64,000 nt of DNA. It comes from Pseudomonas haemolytica. GTDB lineage: Bacteria; Pseudomonadota; Gammaproteobacteria; Pseudomonadales; Pseudomonadaceae. The notes under the pieces are model-generated. The model was not told where the DNA came from. It made no database searches and worked only from the letters and a program-made list of their open reading frames with translations. The stretch spans positions 620,001-684,000 of the forward strand of contig NZ_VOIW01000001.1 in the NCBI RefSeq assembly GCF_009659625.1. The letters are read 5' to 3'. Position 1 is the stretch's first letter, and every line of letters starts with the position of its first letter. Below are positions 1 through 9,807 of this stretch, one piece after another. A program made the position numbers and the translations under genes.

Positions 1-27
1 CCCGGAATTCTGGCTGGAGATTGGCTG

Positions 28-2655
28 ATGAGTGATATCGATGCACGCTTGCGTGAGGATGTTCACCTGCTGGGTGAGCTGTTGGGCAACACTATTCGAG
101 AGCAGTACGGCGATGATTTTCTCGACAAGATCGAGCAGATCCGCAAAGGCGCCAAGGCCGATCGCCACGGCGCCGGCGACGAACTGAGCACCCGACTCAA
201 CCAATTGCAGGAAGACGAACTCCTGCCCGTGGCCCGGGCCTTCAACCAGTTCCTCAACCTGGCCAATATTGCCGAGCAATATCAGTTGATTCACCGGCGT
301 GACGAATCGCAACCGGCACCGTTCGAATCCCGGGTCTTGCCGGAATTGCTGGCCCGCCTGCAAAGCGAAGGCCACAGCAATGAATCCCTGGCCCGGCAGT
401 TGGCGCGGTTGCAAATCGAACTGGTGCTCACTGCCCACCCCACTGAAGTCGCCCGCCGTACCCTGATCCAGAAATACGATGCCATTGCCGCACAACTGGC
501 CTTGCAGGATCACCGCGACCTCACCACCGCCGAGCGCGAGCAGATCCGCGAGCGCTTGCAACGGCTGATCGCCGAAGCCTGGCACACCGAAGAAATCCGT
601 CGCATCCGGCCCACACCCGTGGATGAAGCCAAATGGGGCTTTGCGGTCATCGAGCATTCGCTGTGGCACGCCATCCCCAATTACCTGCGCAAGGCTGACC
701 AGGCCCTGTACGCCGCTACCGGGCTGCGCCTGCCCCTGGAGGCGGCGCCGATTCGCTTTGCTTCGTGGATGGGCGGCGACCGTGACGGCAACCCGAATGT
801 CACCGCTCCGGTTACCCGCGAAGTGCTGTTGCTGGCGCGCTGGATGGCCGCGGATTTGTATTTGCGCGACATCGATCACCTGGCTTCCGAGTTGTCGATG
901 CAACAAGCCAGCCCAGCGTTGCAGGCCAAGGTTGGCGACAGCGTCGAGCCCTATCGCGCCTTGCTCAAACAACTGCGTGAACGCCTGCGCGCCACGCGCC
1001 AGTGGGCACACACTTCGTTGACCGCCAACACGCCGGCGCCTGCCGAGGTGTTGCAGGACAACCGCGATCTGCTGGACCCGCTGGAGCTGTGTTACCAGTC
1101 GCTGCACGAATGCGGCATGGGCGTGATTGCCGATGGTCCGCTGCTCGACTGCCTGCGACGAGTGGTGACTTTCGGCCTGTTCCTGGTGCGCCTGGATGTA
1201 CGTCAGGACTCCAGTCGTCATTCGTCGGCCATGACCGAAATCACCGATTACCTCGGTTTGGGCCGTTATGAGGACTGGGACGAAGACGCGCGCATCAGTT
1301 TCCTCACCCAGGAACTGGCCAATCGTCGGCCGCTGCTGCCGGGTTATTTCAAACCGTCGGCGGACACTGCCGAGGTACTCAATACCTGCAAGGAAATCGC
1401 CGCCGCACCGGCTGCCTCGTTGGGTTCCTACGTTATCTCCATGGCGGGCGCCGCGTCGGATGTGCTGGCGGTGCAACTGCTGCTAAAGGAGTCGGGCGTA
1501 CAACGGCCCATGCGTGTGGTGCCGCTGTTCGAGACGCTGGCCGACCTGGATAACGCCGGGCCTGTGATGGAGCGGCTATTGCAGCTGCCGGGCTATCGCG
1601 CACGGTTGCAGGGCCCGCAGGAAGTGATGATCGGCTACTCGGACTCGGCCAAGGACGCTGGCACCACCGCCGCGGCCTGGGCGCAGTACCGGGCGCAGGA
1701 GCGCCTGGTGGATATTTGTCGCGAGCGACAGGTGGAGCTGCTGTTGTTCCACGGTCGTGGCGGTACTGTCGGGCGTGGCGGCGGCCCGGCTCACGCGGCC
1801 ATCCTGTCGCAGCCGCCGGGCTCGGTGGCGGGGCGTTTCCGTACTACGGAACAAGGCGAGATGATCCGCTTCAAGTTCGGCTTGCCGGATATCGCCGAGC
1901 AAAACCTCAATCTCTACCTGGCAGCGGTGCTGGAAGCGACGCTGTTGCCGCCGCCACCACCGGAGCCGGCCTGGCGTCATCTGATGGATGAGTTGGCCGC
2001 CGACGGCGTCAGCGCTTACCGCGCCGTGGTGCGCGAAAACCCGCAGTTCGTCGAGTATTTCCGCCAGTCTACGCCGGAGCAGGAGTTGGGCCGTTTGCCC
2101 CTGGGCAGTCGCCCGGCCAAGCGCCGTGCCGGCGGTATTGAAAGCCTGCGCGCGATCCCGTGGATCTTCGGCTGGACTCAGACTCGCCTTATGCTACCCG
2201 CCTGGCTGGGTTGGGAGGCAGCATTGAGCAAGGCGCTGGAACGAGGTGAAGGTGAGTTGCTGGGGCAGATGCGTGAACAGTGGCCGTTCTTCCGCACCCG
2301 CATCGATATGCTGGAAATGGTGTTGGCCAAAGCGGATGCCGATATCGCCCGTCTTTATGATGAGCGCCTGGTGCAGCCAGACTTGCTGCCATTGGGTGCG
2401 CACTTACGCGACCTATTGTCGCAGGCGTGTGATGTGGTGCTTGGCCTGACCGGCCAGTCGCAACTGCTGGCCCATAGCCCGGACACCCTGGAGTTCATCC
2501 GCCTGCGCAACACCTACCTCGACCCGTTGCACTTGCTGCAGGCCGAGTTGCTGGCACGCTCCCGTCAGCAGGAGGCGGCGCAAGACAGCCCTCTGGAACA
2601 GGCGCTGCTGGTATCCGTTGCCGGTATTGCCGCCGGTTTGCGCAACACCGGTTGA
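28..2655 (+). CDS. ppc: Phosphoenolpyruvate carboxylase
   Basis: Carboxylates phosphoenolpyruvate with bicarbonate to oxaloacetate, the anaplerotic feed of the TCA cycle, in the cytoplasm. The 875-residue product has the usual bacterial length. The TAHPTE motif with the catalytic histidine is at about residues 135-140. The lysine motif [10 protein letters not shown] and the glycine-rich [14 protein letters not shown] loop (from about residue 574) follow, and the conserved C-terminal end LRNTG is intact. The ATG follows a GGAGATTGG stretch that can serve as ribosome binding site. It is a monocistronic unit closed by a hairpin before adk. Identification is firm. Confidence 0.98.
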   Translation: MSDIDARLREDVHLLGELLGNTIREQYGDDFLDKIEQIRKGAKADRHGAGDELSTRLNQLQEDELLPVARAFNQFLNLANIAEQYQLIHRRDESQPAPFESRVLPELLARLQSEGHSNESLARQLARLQIELVLTAHPTEVARRTLIQKYDAIAAQLALQDHRDLTTAEREQIRERLQRLIAEAWHTEEIRRIRPTPVDEAKWGFAVIEHSLWHAIPNYLRKADQALYAATGLRLPLEAAPIRFASWMGGDRDGNPNVTAPVTREVLLLARWMAADLYLRDIDHLASELSMQQASPALQAKVGDSVEPYRALLKQLRERLRATRQWAHTSLTANTPAPAEVLQDNRDLLDPLELCYQSLHECGMGVIADGPLLDCLRRVVTFGLFLVRLDVRQDSSRHSSAMTEITDYLGLGRYEDWDEDARISFLTQELANRRPLLPGYFKPSADTAEVLNTCKEIAAAPAASLGSYVISMAGAASDVLAVQLLLKESGVQRPMRVVPLFETLADLDNAGPVMERLLQLPGYRARLQGPQEVMIGYSDSAKDAGTTAAAWAQYRAQERLVDICRERQVELLLFHGRGGTVGRGGGPAHAAILSQPPGSVAGRFRTTEQGEMIRFKFGLPDIAEQNLNLYLAAVLEATLLPPPPPEPAWRHLMDELAADGVSAYRAVVRENPQFVEYFRQSTPEQELGRLPLGSRPAKRRAGGIESLRAIPWIFGWTQTRLMLPAWLGWEAALSKALERGEGELLGQMREQWPFFRTRIDMLEMVLAKADADIARLYDERLVQPDLLPLGAHLRDLLSQACDVVLGLTGQSQLLAHSPDTLEFIRLRNTYLDPLHLLQAELLARSRQQEAAQDSPLEQALLVSVAGIAAGLRNTG

Positions 2656-2699
2656 GGTTTCCTGCGTGTTCTCAATGGCTTGCAGATACACCCGGATGG

Positions 2700-2726
2700 C
2701 CGCCCTGAAAAGGGCGGTTATTGTTT
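2700..2726 (+). terminator. Rho-independent terminator after ppc
   Basis: A perfect 7-bp stem CCGCCCT/AGGGCGG with a GAAA loop (2700-2717) is followed by the T-rich TTATTGTTT, 45 bases past the ppc stop. Confidence 0.75.
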
Positions 2727-2851
2727 GGGCGCTGGGGTTGCACTCAGCTACACCCTGCCTATGACGCATGTGCAGCGCGGGTTTCTCCTACTTTTGGCGG
2801 CTTGTATGGTGAGGGCCTGCTGTGTATCTTGATCAGCCTTTGGCCGTTTGA

Positions 2852-3583
<732 letters not shown>

Positions 3584-3602
3584 TTCAGCTCTCCGCTTGT
3601 GC

Positions 3603-3633
3603 ACAACGGCCCGCTTGCGGGTCGTTGTTGTTT
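3603..3633 (+). terminator. Terminator after adk
   Basis: The hairpin AACGGCCCGC/GCGGGTCGTT (one G-T pair, short loop) is followed by GTTGTTTAT, 20 bases after the adk stop. Confidence 0.65.
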
Positions 3634-3672
3634 ATACTGGCGCACTTTTTTCCGACTTGGACACCCGCACCG

Positions 3673-4359
3673 ATGAGCACCCTGTTGGCCCTGGACACCG
3701 CGACTGAAGCTTGCTCCGTTGCCTTGCTGCACGATGGCAAGGTAACGAGCCACTACGAGGTGATCCCGCGCCTGCATGCGCAGAAGCTGTTGCCGATGAT
3801 CAAGCAGTTGCTTGAAGACGCTGGGACCACCCTGGCTGCCGTGGATGCCATCGCCTTCGGCCGTGGGCCCGGGGCGTTCACCGGAGTGCGCATTGCCATT
3901 GGTGTAGTGCAGGGCCTGGCCTTTGCGTTGGAGCGTCCGGTATTGCCGGTGTCCAACCTCGCCGTTCTGGCCCAGCGCGCACTGCGTGAACACGGCGCTA
4001 CGCAGGTGGCGGCGGCGATTGATGCGCGGATGGATGAAGTCTATTGGGGTTGCTACAGCGAGATCGCTGGCGAAATGCGCCTGGTCGGTGTGGAAGCGGT
4101 GCAGCCGCCGGAAGCGGCGCAGTTGCCGCATGACGCCAGCGGTGATTGGTTCGGTGCCGGCACGGGCTGGGGTTATGGCGAACGTATCAATGTGCAACTG
4201 GTGGGGCAGGACGCTGCAATGTTGCCCCATGCTGAGGATCTGTTGGCATTGGCACGTTTTGCTTTCGAGCGCGGCGAGGCCATTGCGGCGGACCAGGCGG
4301 CACCGGTGTACCTGCGCGATAAAGTGGCGCAGACCAAGGCCGAACGCGGGATTATTTGA
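3673..4359 (+). CDS. tsaB: tRNA t6A37 synthesis protein TsaB
   Basis: TsaB is the scaffold partner of TsaD in the TsaBDE complex that transfers threonylcarbamoyl to A37 of ANN-decoding tRNAs. The start at 3673 gives the family N-terminus MSTLLALDTATEACSVAL; the upstream start adds 16 unrelated residues. The ASKHA-fold motif GRGPGAFTGVRIAIGVVQG is at about residues 65-83. The 228-residue length is typical. It lies just downstream of adk, as in P. aeruginosa from memory. The later step on the same nucleotide, cyclisation by TcdA, is also encoded in this window (23.4 kb). Confidence 0.95.
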   Translation: MSTLLALDTATEACSVALLHDGKVTSHYEVIPRLHAQKLLPMIKQLLEDAGTTLAAVDAIAFGRGPGAFTGVRIAIGVVQGLAFALERPVLPVSNLAVLAQRALREHGATQVAAAIDARMDEVYWGCYSEIAGEMRLVGVEAVQPPEAAQLPHDASGDWFGAGTGWGYGERINVQLVGQDAAMLPHAEDLLALARFAFERGEAIAADQAAPVYLRDKVAQTKAERGII

Positions 4360-4519
4360 CGCCAAAAATGTGGGCATTCGGTGGCAAATTTCGCCAATCG
4401 TCTGAATTTGCCCGGGTTTCTAAACCTTTTACAAATTATGTGTTCTAGTTATCACCAGAGCATTTGCGCGCTACGGAAAGTGCCGCTAAATTGCCATCAT
4501 TGATACCGAGTCTGCATGT

Positions 4520-4822
4520 ATGCGTATAGACGGCTTCTCCTCACAGTCCTACCCTCTCAAGCGTAAGCCGCGCAAGGCGAACGTGACGGTAGACGAGTCC
4601 GTCGAGGATTCGCCGGACTTCATTGAAGTCCACGCTGATACACCATCGCGCGCCCAAGGCTCAGGGAGCGCACGTACCAGCGGCGTACCCGCCCGTCAGC
4701 AAGACATGGTCTTCCCCCGTTCCATGAGCAAAAGCGTTGCCACCGCCCTGGCCAGCTACTTGACCACTGCCGGCTTTGTCGAATGGGATATGGAAGTGCT
4801 GGGTCTCGACATCCATATCTGA
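4520..4822 (+). CDS. Small conserved-looking protein of unknown function
   Basis: A 100-residue protein I do not recognise. The N-terminal 60 residues are polar, with a basic KRKPRKAN stretch and acidic and serine-rich segments, and look disordered. The last 35 (MSKSVATALASYLTTAGFVEWDMEVLGLDIHI) could fold as a helix and strand. There is no signal peptide or membrane segment. Its TGA overlaps the ATG of the DUF72 gene by one base (TGATG), so the two are probably translationally coupled, which supports it being a real gene. It is preceded by 160 bases of AT-rich intergenic DNA that may hold the promoter of the pair. Confidence 0.75.
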   Translation: MRIDGFSSQSYPLKRKPRKANVTVDESVEDSPDFIEVHADTPSRAQGSGSARTSGVPARQQDMVFPRSMSKSVATALASYLTTAGFVEWDMEVLGLDIHI

Positions 4823-5682
4823 TGCGTTTGCCTTACTACATCGGCTGCCCATCCTGGAGTGAAAACGCCTGGCGCGAGTACCTGTATCCCATCGATGCAC
4901 GCTCCAGCGATTACCTCGGGCTCTATTCCCAAGTCTTCAACGCCGTTGAGGGCAATACCACTTTTTATGCCCGACCCTCGGCCGCCACCGTGCAGCGCTG
5001 GGCCGAAATCATGCCCGATGACTTCCGCTTCACGGCCAAATTCCCGGGCGATATCAGCCATGCTGGCGACTTGCGTGAGCAATTGCCGGCGGCAGAAAGT
5101 TTTGTCGGGTTGATGAAACCTCTGGGTGAACGCGTTTCACCGTTATGGCTGCAACTATCAAAGGGCTTTACACCGCAACGCCTCGCTGAACTGGCCGGGT
5201 TCATGGATGGCATTGATCGGCCACTGGCTGTGGAAGTCAGGCATGAGCAGTTCTTCGCCAAAGGCGACGCCGAGCGCATGCTTAACCGCCTATTGCGTGA
5301 TCGCGGTGTCGAGCGCATTTGCCTGGATCCTCGCGCCCTGTTCAGTTGTACGTCCACCTCGGCGGCGGTACTGCATGCCCAGGCAAAAAAGCCCAGGGTG
5401 CCTGTGCGCCCGGCGGCGCTGACCCAATTTCCTCAGGTGCGTTTTATCGGCCATCCTCAGCTTGAGGCCAATGACCCGTTCCTGATCCCGTGGGTGGAAA
5501 AGATCGCCAGTTGGATCGAAGAGGGACGCACGCCCTACATGTTCCTGCACACCTCGGACAACCGCCTCGCGGCACAACTGGCCCTGCGCTTTCACGCAAA
5601 GCTGATGACGCGCCTGCCAGGTTTGCCGCCGCTGCCTACCTTGCATCGAGAGCCCGTCGCGCAGCAACTGGGGTTACTCTAG
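4822..5682 (+). CDS. DUF72 (YecE-like) family protein
   Basis: A 286-residue cytoplasmic protein of the DUF72 family, a TIM-barrel-like fold of unknown biochemical role. The start MRLPYYIGCPSW has the family's YIGxxxW opening. Internal family features are FNAVEGNTTFYARPS, the FTAKFPGDISH segment, AVEVRHEQF and the C-terminal YMFLHTSDN. The chosen ATG overlaps the stop of the upstream 100-residue gene; a start further upstream would extend into that gene. No function is inferred beyond the family assignment. Confidence 0.9.
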   Translation: MRLPYYIGCPSWSENAWREYLYPIDARSSDYLGLYSQVFNAVEGNTTFYARPSAATVQRWAEIMPDDFRFTAKFPGDISHAGDLREQLPAAESFVGLMKPLGERVSPLWLQLSKGFTPQRLAELAGFMDGIDRPLAVEVRHEQFFAKGDAERMLNRLLRDRGVERICLDPRALFSCTSTSAAVLHAQAKKPRVPVRPAALTQFPQVRFIGHPQLEANDPFLIPWVEKIASWIEEGRTPYMFLHTSDNRLAAQLALRFHAKLMTRLPGLPPLPTLHREPVAQQLGLL

Positions 5683-5708
5683 ACCTCCTGTTTTTCAAGG
5701 ATTAAGCC

Positions 5709-6407
5709 GTGGCTCTGATAAAAGTTCTGGGCGCGTTCTTGTTGCTGCTGGGCGTCTTCGTGTTGGGTGTCTGGCGTGGTTGGGTGCCGATGCCCGCTGA
5801 GTGGAACCCTTGGGCGCCCTTGGATGTGCGCGCAAATCCGAACCTGCTGACGCGCTACAAGCTCAGTCGTTTGCAAGATGATCCGGCGCTGTGTGATCAG
5901 GTATTGAAAACCTCCGGGCTACGCGTGAGCCGCCAGGCGGATACCGCGGCGGATTCGGCATGCCCCTTGCGCAATGTCCTGCGCGTGCAGGGTGCTGACG
6001 TCGCCTTGAGCAGTAGCTTTCTCGCCAGTTGCCCGCTGGCCGTGGCGTTCGCCTTGTTCGAACGCCACAGCCTGCAACCGGCGGCCCAGGCGATTTTTGG
6101 CCAGAGGGTGAGTCGGGTCGAGCACCTGGGCAGCTTTGCCTGTCGCAATATCTATAACCGTGCCGACGGGCGACTCAGCCAGCACGCCTCGGCCAATGCT
6201 CTGGACATCGCCGGTTTTCGCCTGGCGGATGGGCGCAGCATCAGCGTACTCAAGGATTGGCCGGGGGAGGGCGACAGTGCGAGTTTCCTGCGTCAGGTAC
6301 GCGATGGCGCCTGTGATGATTTCAACGTGGTATTGAGCCCGGACTACAACGCGGCGCATCGCAACCACTTCCATTTGGATATGGGGCGCTGGTGGGTGTG
6401 TCGCTGA
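5709..6407 (+). CDS. Extensin-like domain protein, membrane anchored
   Basis: A 232-residue protein starting with GTG after AAGGATTAA. Residues 4-22 form one hydrophobic segment (uncleaved signal anchor or signal peptide), so the rest should lie in the periplasm. The remainder matches the extensin-like C-terminal domain family by its cysteines, the LSQHASANALDIAGFRLADG segment and the C-terminal AAHRNHFHLDMG. The His/Asp arrangement resembles that of D-Ala-D-Ala/LAS-type peptidoglycan metallopeptidases; that likeness is my inference, and no enzymatic role is established here. It lies 26 bases after the DUF72 gene and may be cotranscribed. Confidence 0.85.
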   Translation: MALIKVLGAFLLLLGVFVLGVWRGWVPMPAEWNPWAPLDVRANPNLLTRYKLSRLQDDPALCDQVLKTSGLRVSRQADTAADSACPLRNVLRVQGADVALSSSFLASCPLAVAFALFERHSLQPAAQAIFGQRVSRVEHLGSFACRNIYNRADGRLSQHASANALDIAGFRLADGRSISVLKDWPGEGDSASFLRQVRDGACDDFNVVLSPDYNAAHRNHFHLDMGRWWVCR

Positions 6408-6410
6408 GGC

Positions 6411-7031
6411 TTAAGCGGCCAGGCGCAGGTTGTGGGTAACCAGCGGGCGCGCCCAGTAGTAGTCAAAGTCCAGGGCCTTTTGTTGCGCCACAAGCTCTTC
6501 TTCGGGGTATGGCGTGGCGGCCGGTGGCAGCAGGTCCAGTTCGAACTCGGCAATCGGCAGGTGCAGTGGGCGCGGCTGCGGCGCCGGGCCTGGCGCTGGT
6601 AGCGAATGGCCGGCGTTCAGGACGATCGGGCGCACCCAGCCACTGTCGAAATCCTGCTGGCGCTGCTGGGCAACAATTTCTTCCTCCGGGAACGGCTGCG
6701 CGGCCGGTGGCAGCAGCTCGGTTTCGAATTCGGCAATCGGCAGGAACAGCGGTTCAGGCGGGGCGATCTCGGTGTCTTTCACGTCGCACTCACGCTGGGT
6801 GAGGATCTGCGACAGCAGGTCGGCGCCTTCGCAGGGTTCGACCGCTGGGTCCCTTGGTGCAGGTGCCTTGGCGGCGAGCGCGTCCGGCGTTTCACCGAGC
6901 TGCTCGGCCAACGCACGGGCGAAGAAGTCTTGCCACACATGACTCACCCCGGCCAGCGCTTGAGTATTGCGCAGGCCGTAGTGGTTATGGGTCGGCAGTA
7001 CACCGATGGTTAGGGGAAGAATGTCTGACAT
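6411..7031 (-). CDS. Unknown protein with a duplicated ~42-residue motif
   Basis: A 206-residue protein I cannot assign. Residues 1-80 look globular (ALAGVSHVWQDFFARALAEQLGE). Residues 98-139 and 158-199 are two copies of one motif, LPIAEFExxLLPPAAxPxPEEExVAQQ followed by DFDxxWxRP, joined by a Pro-rich linker. There is no signal peptide or membrane segment, so it is probably cytoplasmic. It is convergent with the extensin-like gene (stop codons 3 bases apart) and divergent from rsmJ, sharing a 96-base promoter region. The repeat and the proline content suggest a binding or scaffold role, but that is inference only. Confidence 0.75.
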   Translation of the reverse strand: MSDILPLTIGVLPTHNHYGLRNTQALAGVSHVWQDFFARALAEQLGETPDALAAKAPAPRDPAVEPCEGADLLSQILTQRECDVKDTEIAPPEPLFLPIAEFETELLPPAAQPFPEEEIVAQQRQQDFDSGWVRPIVLNAGHSLPAPGPAPQPRPLHLPIAEFELDLLPPAATPYPEEELVAQQKALDFDYYWARPLVTHNLRLAA

Positions 7032-7080
7032 TTTTCTCGGTCGACGCTCAGCTCTGGCAAAATACCTGACTGTTGTTTTT

Positions 7081-7100
7081 ATCGGCCGTTATTTGCCGAT
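7081..7100. promoter_or_regulatory. Inverted repeat in the rsmJ divergent promoter region
   Basis: ATCGGC, 8 bases, GCCGAT, set in T-rich DNA between the divergent 206-residue gene and rsmJ. It could be an operator or part of an RNA hairpin; no T-run follows directly. Confidence 0.3.
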
Positions 7101-7127
7101 CCTTAATATTTTTGAGCGTGGCGATTG

Positions 7128-7910
7128 ATGAACGAACAACCAGCGGCCAGCCGCATCCAGGTCGAGGCGTTGGCCGACAGTTTCCAGGCCCGCGCCGAGC
7201 AGTGGGCTTCGCTGCTGGGCTTGCCTCTACACGTGGCGGATGCGGATTTTTCCCTGCAAGTCGGGGAGCATGGCCTGCAACTGCAACAGCTCGGGCCTGA
7301 TGCGCCGGGGCCTGTGCGGGTCGACTTTGTCGAAGGTGGCGCGGCGCACCGGCGTTTATATGGTGGTGGCAGCGGGCAAATGATCGCCAAGGCCGTGGGC
7401 ATTGCCCAAGGCGTGCGGCCGCAGGTGCTGGACGCCACGGCCGGTCTGGGCAAGGATGCGTTTGTACTCGCCAGCCTGGGGTGCGAGATGAGCCTGATCG
7501 AGCGCCAACCGTTGATCGGCGCATTGCTCGAAGACGGCCTTGCCCGTGCAGCGGAAGATTTTGAAGTGGCGCCGATTGTGGCGCGCATGAAGCTGCTCAA
7601 GGGCAACTCCATCGATGTGATGCTCAATTGGCAGGGTGAGCCGCCGCAGGTGATCTATCTGGATCCGATGTTCCCACACCGTGAGAAAACGGCCCTGGTC
7701 AAGAAGGAAATGCGCTTGTTCCGGCCGTTGGTAGGCGATGATCCGGATGCACCGGCCTTGCTCGCCGCAGCCCTGGCCCTGGCCAGCCACCGTGTGGTGG
7801 TCAAACGGCCGCGCAAGGCGCCGTGCATTGACGGGCCGAAACCGAGCCACGCGCTGGATGGTAAATCCAGCCGTTATGACATCTATCCCAAGAAAGCGCT
7901 CAAGTCTTAA
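7128..7910 (+). CDS. rsmJ: 16S rRNA (guanine1516-N2)-methyltransferase RsmJ
   Basis: Methylates N2 of G1516 in the small-subunit rRNA using SAM. The 260-residue protein has the SAM-binding motif [20 protein letters not shown] at about residues 102-121, the YLDPMFPHR motif in the position of the DPPY-like catalytic loop, and the RsmJ ending [28 protein letters not shown]. The ATG at 7128 is chosen over the adjacent in-frame TTG at 7125. It is convergent with the TetR gene, with an inverted repeat between them. Confidence 0.95.
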   Translation: MNEQPAASRIQVEALADSFQARAEQWASLLGLPLHVADADFSLQVGEHGLQLQQLGPDAPGPVRVDFVEGGAAHRRLYGGGSGQMIAKAVGIAQGVRPQVLDATAGLGKDAFVLASLGCEMSLIERQPLIGALLEDGLARAAEDFEVAPIVARMKLLKGNSIDVMLNWQGEPPQVIYLDPMFPHREKTALVKKEMRLFRPLVGDDPDAPALLAAALALASHRVVVKRPRKAPCIDGPKPSHALDGKSSRYDIYPKKALKS

Positions 7911-7972
7911 GCTGCAAGCTGCAAGCCAAAGCGCTTTTCACCTGCGGCTTGCAGCTAAAAGCTTGCCGCTGC
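7911..7972. repeat. Inverted repeat / dispersed AGCTGCAAG-type element
   Basis: Contains a perfect 11-bp stem AGCTGCAAGCC (7917-7927) and GGCTTGCAGCT (7946-7956) with an 18-base loop, followed by AAAAGCTTGCCGCTGC. A near copy of the right half (CTTGTAGCTTAAAACTTGTCGCTGC) occurs at 23358-23382. It lies between the convergent rsmJ and mexL-like genes and may end transcription of both. Confidence 0.5.
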
Positions 7973-8614
7973 CTACCTCCGGTAGGCGCGCATGAACAAC
8001 CTCACCACATCCTGCACATGCGCCTCGGCTTCTGCCGCGCTCAGTTGCCCGCCGCAGCCATACAACAAGCGAAAATTCGCCGTGCCCTTGAGCAGGCAAA
8101 AGAAGTGTTCGGCTGCCTTGAACGGTTTGTCGATGCTCAGGGTGCCGCTCTGGTCAATCTTGCCGAGCAGGCGCTCCATGCCTTGCAGCATGCGCATGGG
8201 GCCGGCTTCAAAGAAGATTCGCGAGAGTTTCACGTCTTGATTGCCGGTGGTCATCATCAGGCGATGCAGGTTCACCGACTCTTCGCTGTTGATCAGCCGA
8301 TGGAAGCCTCGTGCGATGTTCAGCAACACCGTCTCGACGGGCATGCCTTCGGGGAGCTCGAAGTACATCACCGGCAACTGCTCTTCACACTTGGCCACTA
8401 CCGCGGCGGTGAACAGCGTCTCCTTGTCGGTGAAATGGCTGTAGACCGTGAGTTTCGATACGCCGGCCGCAAGGGCGACGGCATCCATGCTGGTGTTCGC
8501 GTAACCCTTGCTCAAGAACAGGGATTTCGCGGCTTCGAGGATTGCCTGGCGTTTTGCCATGTCCTTGGGACGCCCGGGGCTTGCGGTGTTCACAGGATTG
8601 TCGGACATTTTCAC
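7973..8614 (-). CDS. mexL: TetR-family repressor, MexL-like
   Basis: A 213-residue TetR-type regulator with the N-terminal helix-turn-helix AGVSKLTVYSHFTDKETLF at about residues 48-66; the C-terminal half is the ligand-binding and dimer domain. It is divergent from an RND adaptor/transporter pair across 87 bases. From memory, P. aeruginosa has mexL (212 aa) divergent from mexJK near rsmJ with matching protein sizes, so I infer orthology and repression of the pump and of itself. Palindromes in the shared intergenic region are the likely operators. The TetR assignment is firm; the specific name rests on gene order and length. Confidence 0.8.
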   Translation of the reverse strand: MKMSDNPVNTASPGRPKDMAKRQAILEAAKSLFLSKGYANTSMDAVALAAGVSKLTVYSHFTDKETLFTAAVVAKCEEQLPVMYFELPEGMPVETVLLNIARGFHRLINSEESVNLHRLMMTTGNQDVKLSRIFFEAGPMRMLQGMERLLGKIDQSGTLSIDKPFKAAEHFFCLLKGTANFRLLYGCGGQLSAAEAEAHVQDVVRLFMRAYRR

Positions 8615-8636
8615 CTTTAATACTGGACTGTCGAGT

Positions 8637-8667
8637 TTGGTATTAATAACATACCGGCCAGTATAAT
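8637..8667 (+). promoter_or_regulatory. Promoter and operator palindromes for the efflux operon
   Basis: A perfect TATAAT (8662-8667) lies 35 bases before the adaptor ATG, with a TTGGTA-like -35 (8637-8642) at 19 bases. Overlapping it are GGTAT-7-ATACC (8639-8655), the near-perfect palindrome ATACCGGCCAGTAT (8651-8664) and an outer pair ATACTGG (8620-8626)/CCAGTAT (8658-8664). A TetR dimer bound here would cover the -10 region. Site assignment is by symmetry and position only. Confidence 0.6.
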
Positions 8668-8701
8668 TATTCCTAGCTCTATTTGCGAAAGGTCCTTCAG
8701 C

Positions 8702-9802
8702 ATGCGCAGCGCTTTCCTGCCCTTTGCTTTGCCTGTCAGCCTGGTCTTCCTATTGGCCGCCTGCGGCCATGAAGAAGCGACCCAGACCACCGTCCGCCCA
8801 GCCATGGTGGTGCAACCGCAGCCCTCGGCACAGGCGGTGGACAGCTATCCCGGCGAGGTGCGTGCCCGTTATGAGCCGGACCTGGCCTTTCGCATTGGCG
8901 GCAAAGTCAGCAAGCGCCTGGTGGAGGAGGGTGAGCGGGTCAAGGCCAACCAGCCACTGGCCGAACTCGACCCCCAGGACGTGCGCCTGCAATTGGAGGC
9001 CTCCCGCGCCCAAGTGGCCGGGGCCGAGGCCAATTTGAGCCTGGTGCGCGCAGAGCGTGATCGCTACAAAACCCTGATGGACCGTCAGATGGTCAGCCGG
9101 TCACAGTACGACAATTCCGAAAACCTCTACCGAGCGGGCGAAGCACGCTTGAAGCAGATCAAGGCCGAGTTCGACGTATCGAGCAACCAGGCCGGCTATG
9201 CCGTGCTGCGCGCGCCTCAGGACGGTGTGGTCGCCAAGCGTGCCGTTGAAGTGGGTCAGGTGGTCTCTGCTGGCCAGACGGTGTTCACCCTGGCCACCGA
9301 CGGCGAGCGCGAAGTACTGATCAGCCTGCCCGAACAAGGCTTTGGCCGCTTCAAGATCGGCCAACCGGTGTCGGTGGAATTGTGGAGCCAGCCGGATCAA
9401 CGTTTCGCCGGGCGCATCCGTGAGCTGTCACCCGCCGCCGACCCGAAATCACGCACCTTCGCCGCACGCGTGGCCTTCACCGGCGGCAAAGTCCCCGCTG
9501 AACTGGGTCAAAGTGCCCGTGTGTTCATACAAGCTGACGGCGTCATTCCTCTCTCGGTGCCGCTGTCTGCCCTCAGTGCCGAGAACGGTGCGTCCTACGT
9601 CTGGTGTGTGCAACCGGACAACACGCTTAAGCGTACTCCGGTGCGCATTGGTGCCTTCAGTGAAAAAAACGTGCCGGTACTGGAAGGCTTGGCCGCTACT
9701 GACTGGGTGGTTGCCGCGGGCGTGCATGTACTCCATGAGGGCCAGCAAGTACGCCCGGTGGATCGCTCGAACCGTGTCGTGAATCTGGCGGCCAAGGAGT
9801 AG
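8702..9802 (+). CDS. mexJ: RND efflux periplasmic adaptor, MexJ-like lipoprotein
   Basis: The membrane-fusion subunit that links an RND pump to an outer-membrane channel. The 366-residue protein has a lipoprotein signal with lipobox LLAAC (Cys21), so it is expected to be lipid-anchored to the inner membrane and to project into the periplasm. The order is a barrel-sandwich half (FRIGGKVSKRLVEEGERVKANQPL), an alpha-hairpin of about 60 residues, the second half (YAVLRAPQDGVVAKRAVEVGQVVSAGQ), then beta-barrel and membrane-proximal domains. The transporter gene starts 5 bases after its stop. No outer-membrane channel gene is adjacent, so it must borrow one. The MexJ name is inferred from synteny and size (P. 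aeruginosa MexJ is about 367 aa). Confidence 0.85.
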   Translation: MRSAFLPFALPVSLVFLLAACGHEEATQTTVRPAMVVQPQPSAQAVDSYPGEVRARYEPDLAFRIGGKVSKRLVEEGERVKANQPLAELDPQDVRLQLEASRAQVAGAEANLSLVRAERDRYKTLMDRQMVSRSQYDNSENLYRAGEARLKQIKAEFDVSSNQAGYAVLRAPQDGVVAKRAVEVGQVVSAGQTVFTLATDGEREVLISLPEQGFGRFKIGQPVSVELWSQPDQRFAGRIRELSPAADPKSRTFAARVAFTGGKVPAELGQSARVFIQADGVIPLSVPLSALSAENGASYVWCVQPDNTLKRTPVRIGAFSEKNVPVLEGLAATDWVVAAGVHVLHEGQQVRPVDRSNRVVNLAAKE

Positions 9803-9807
9803 TCCCC

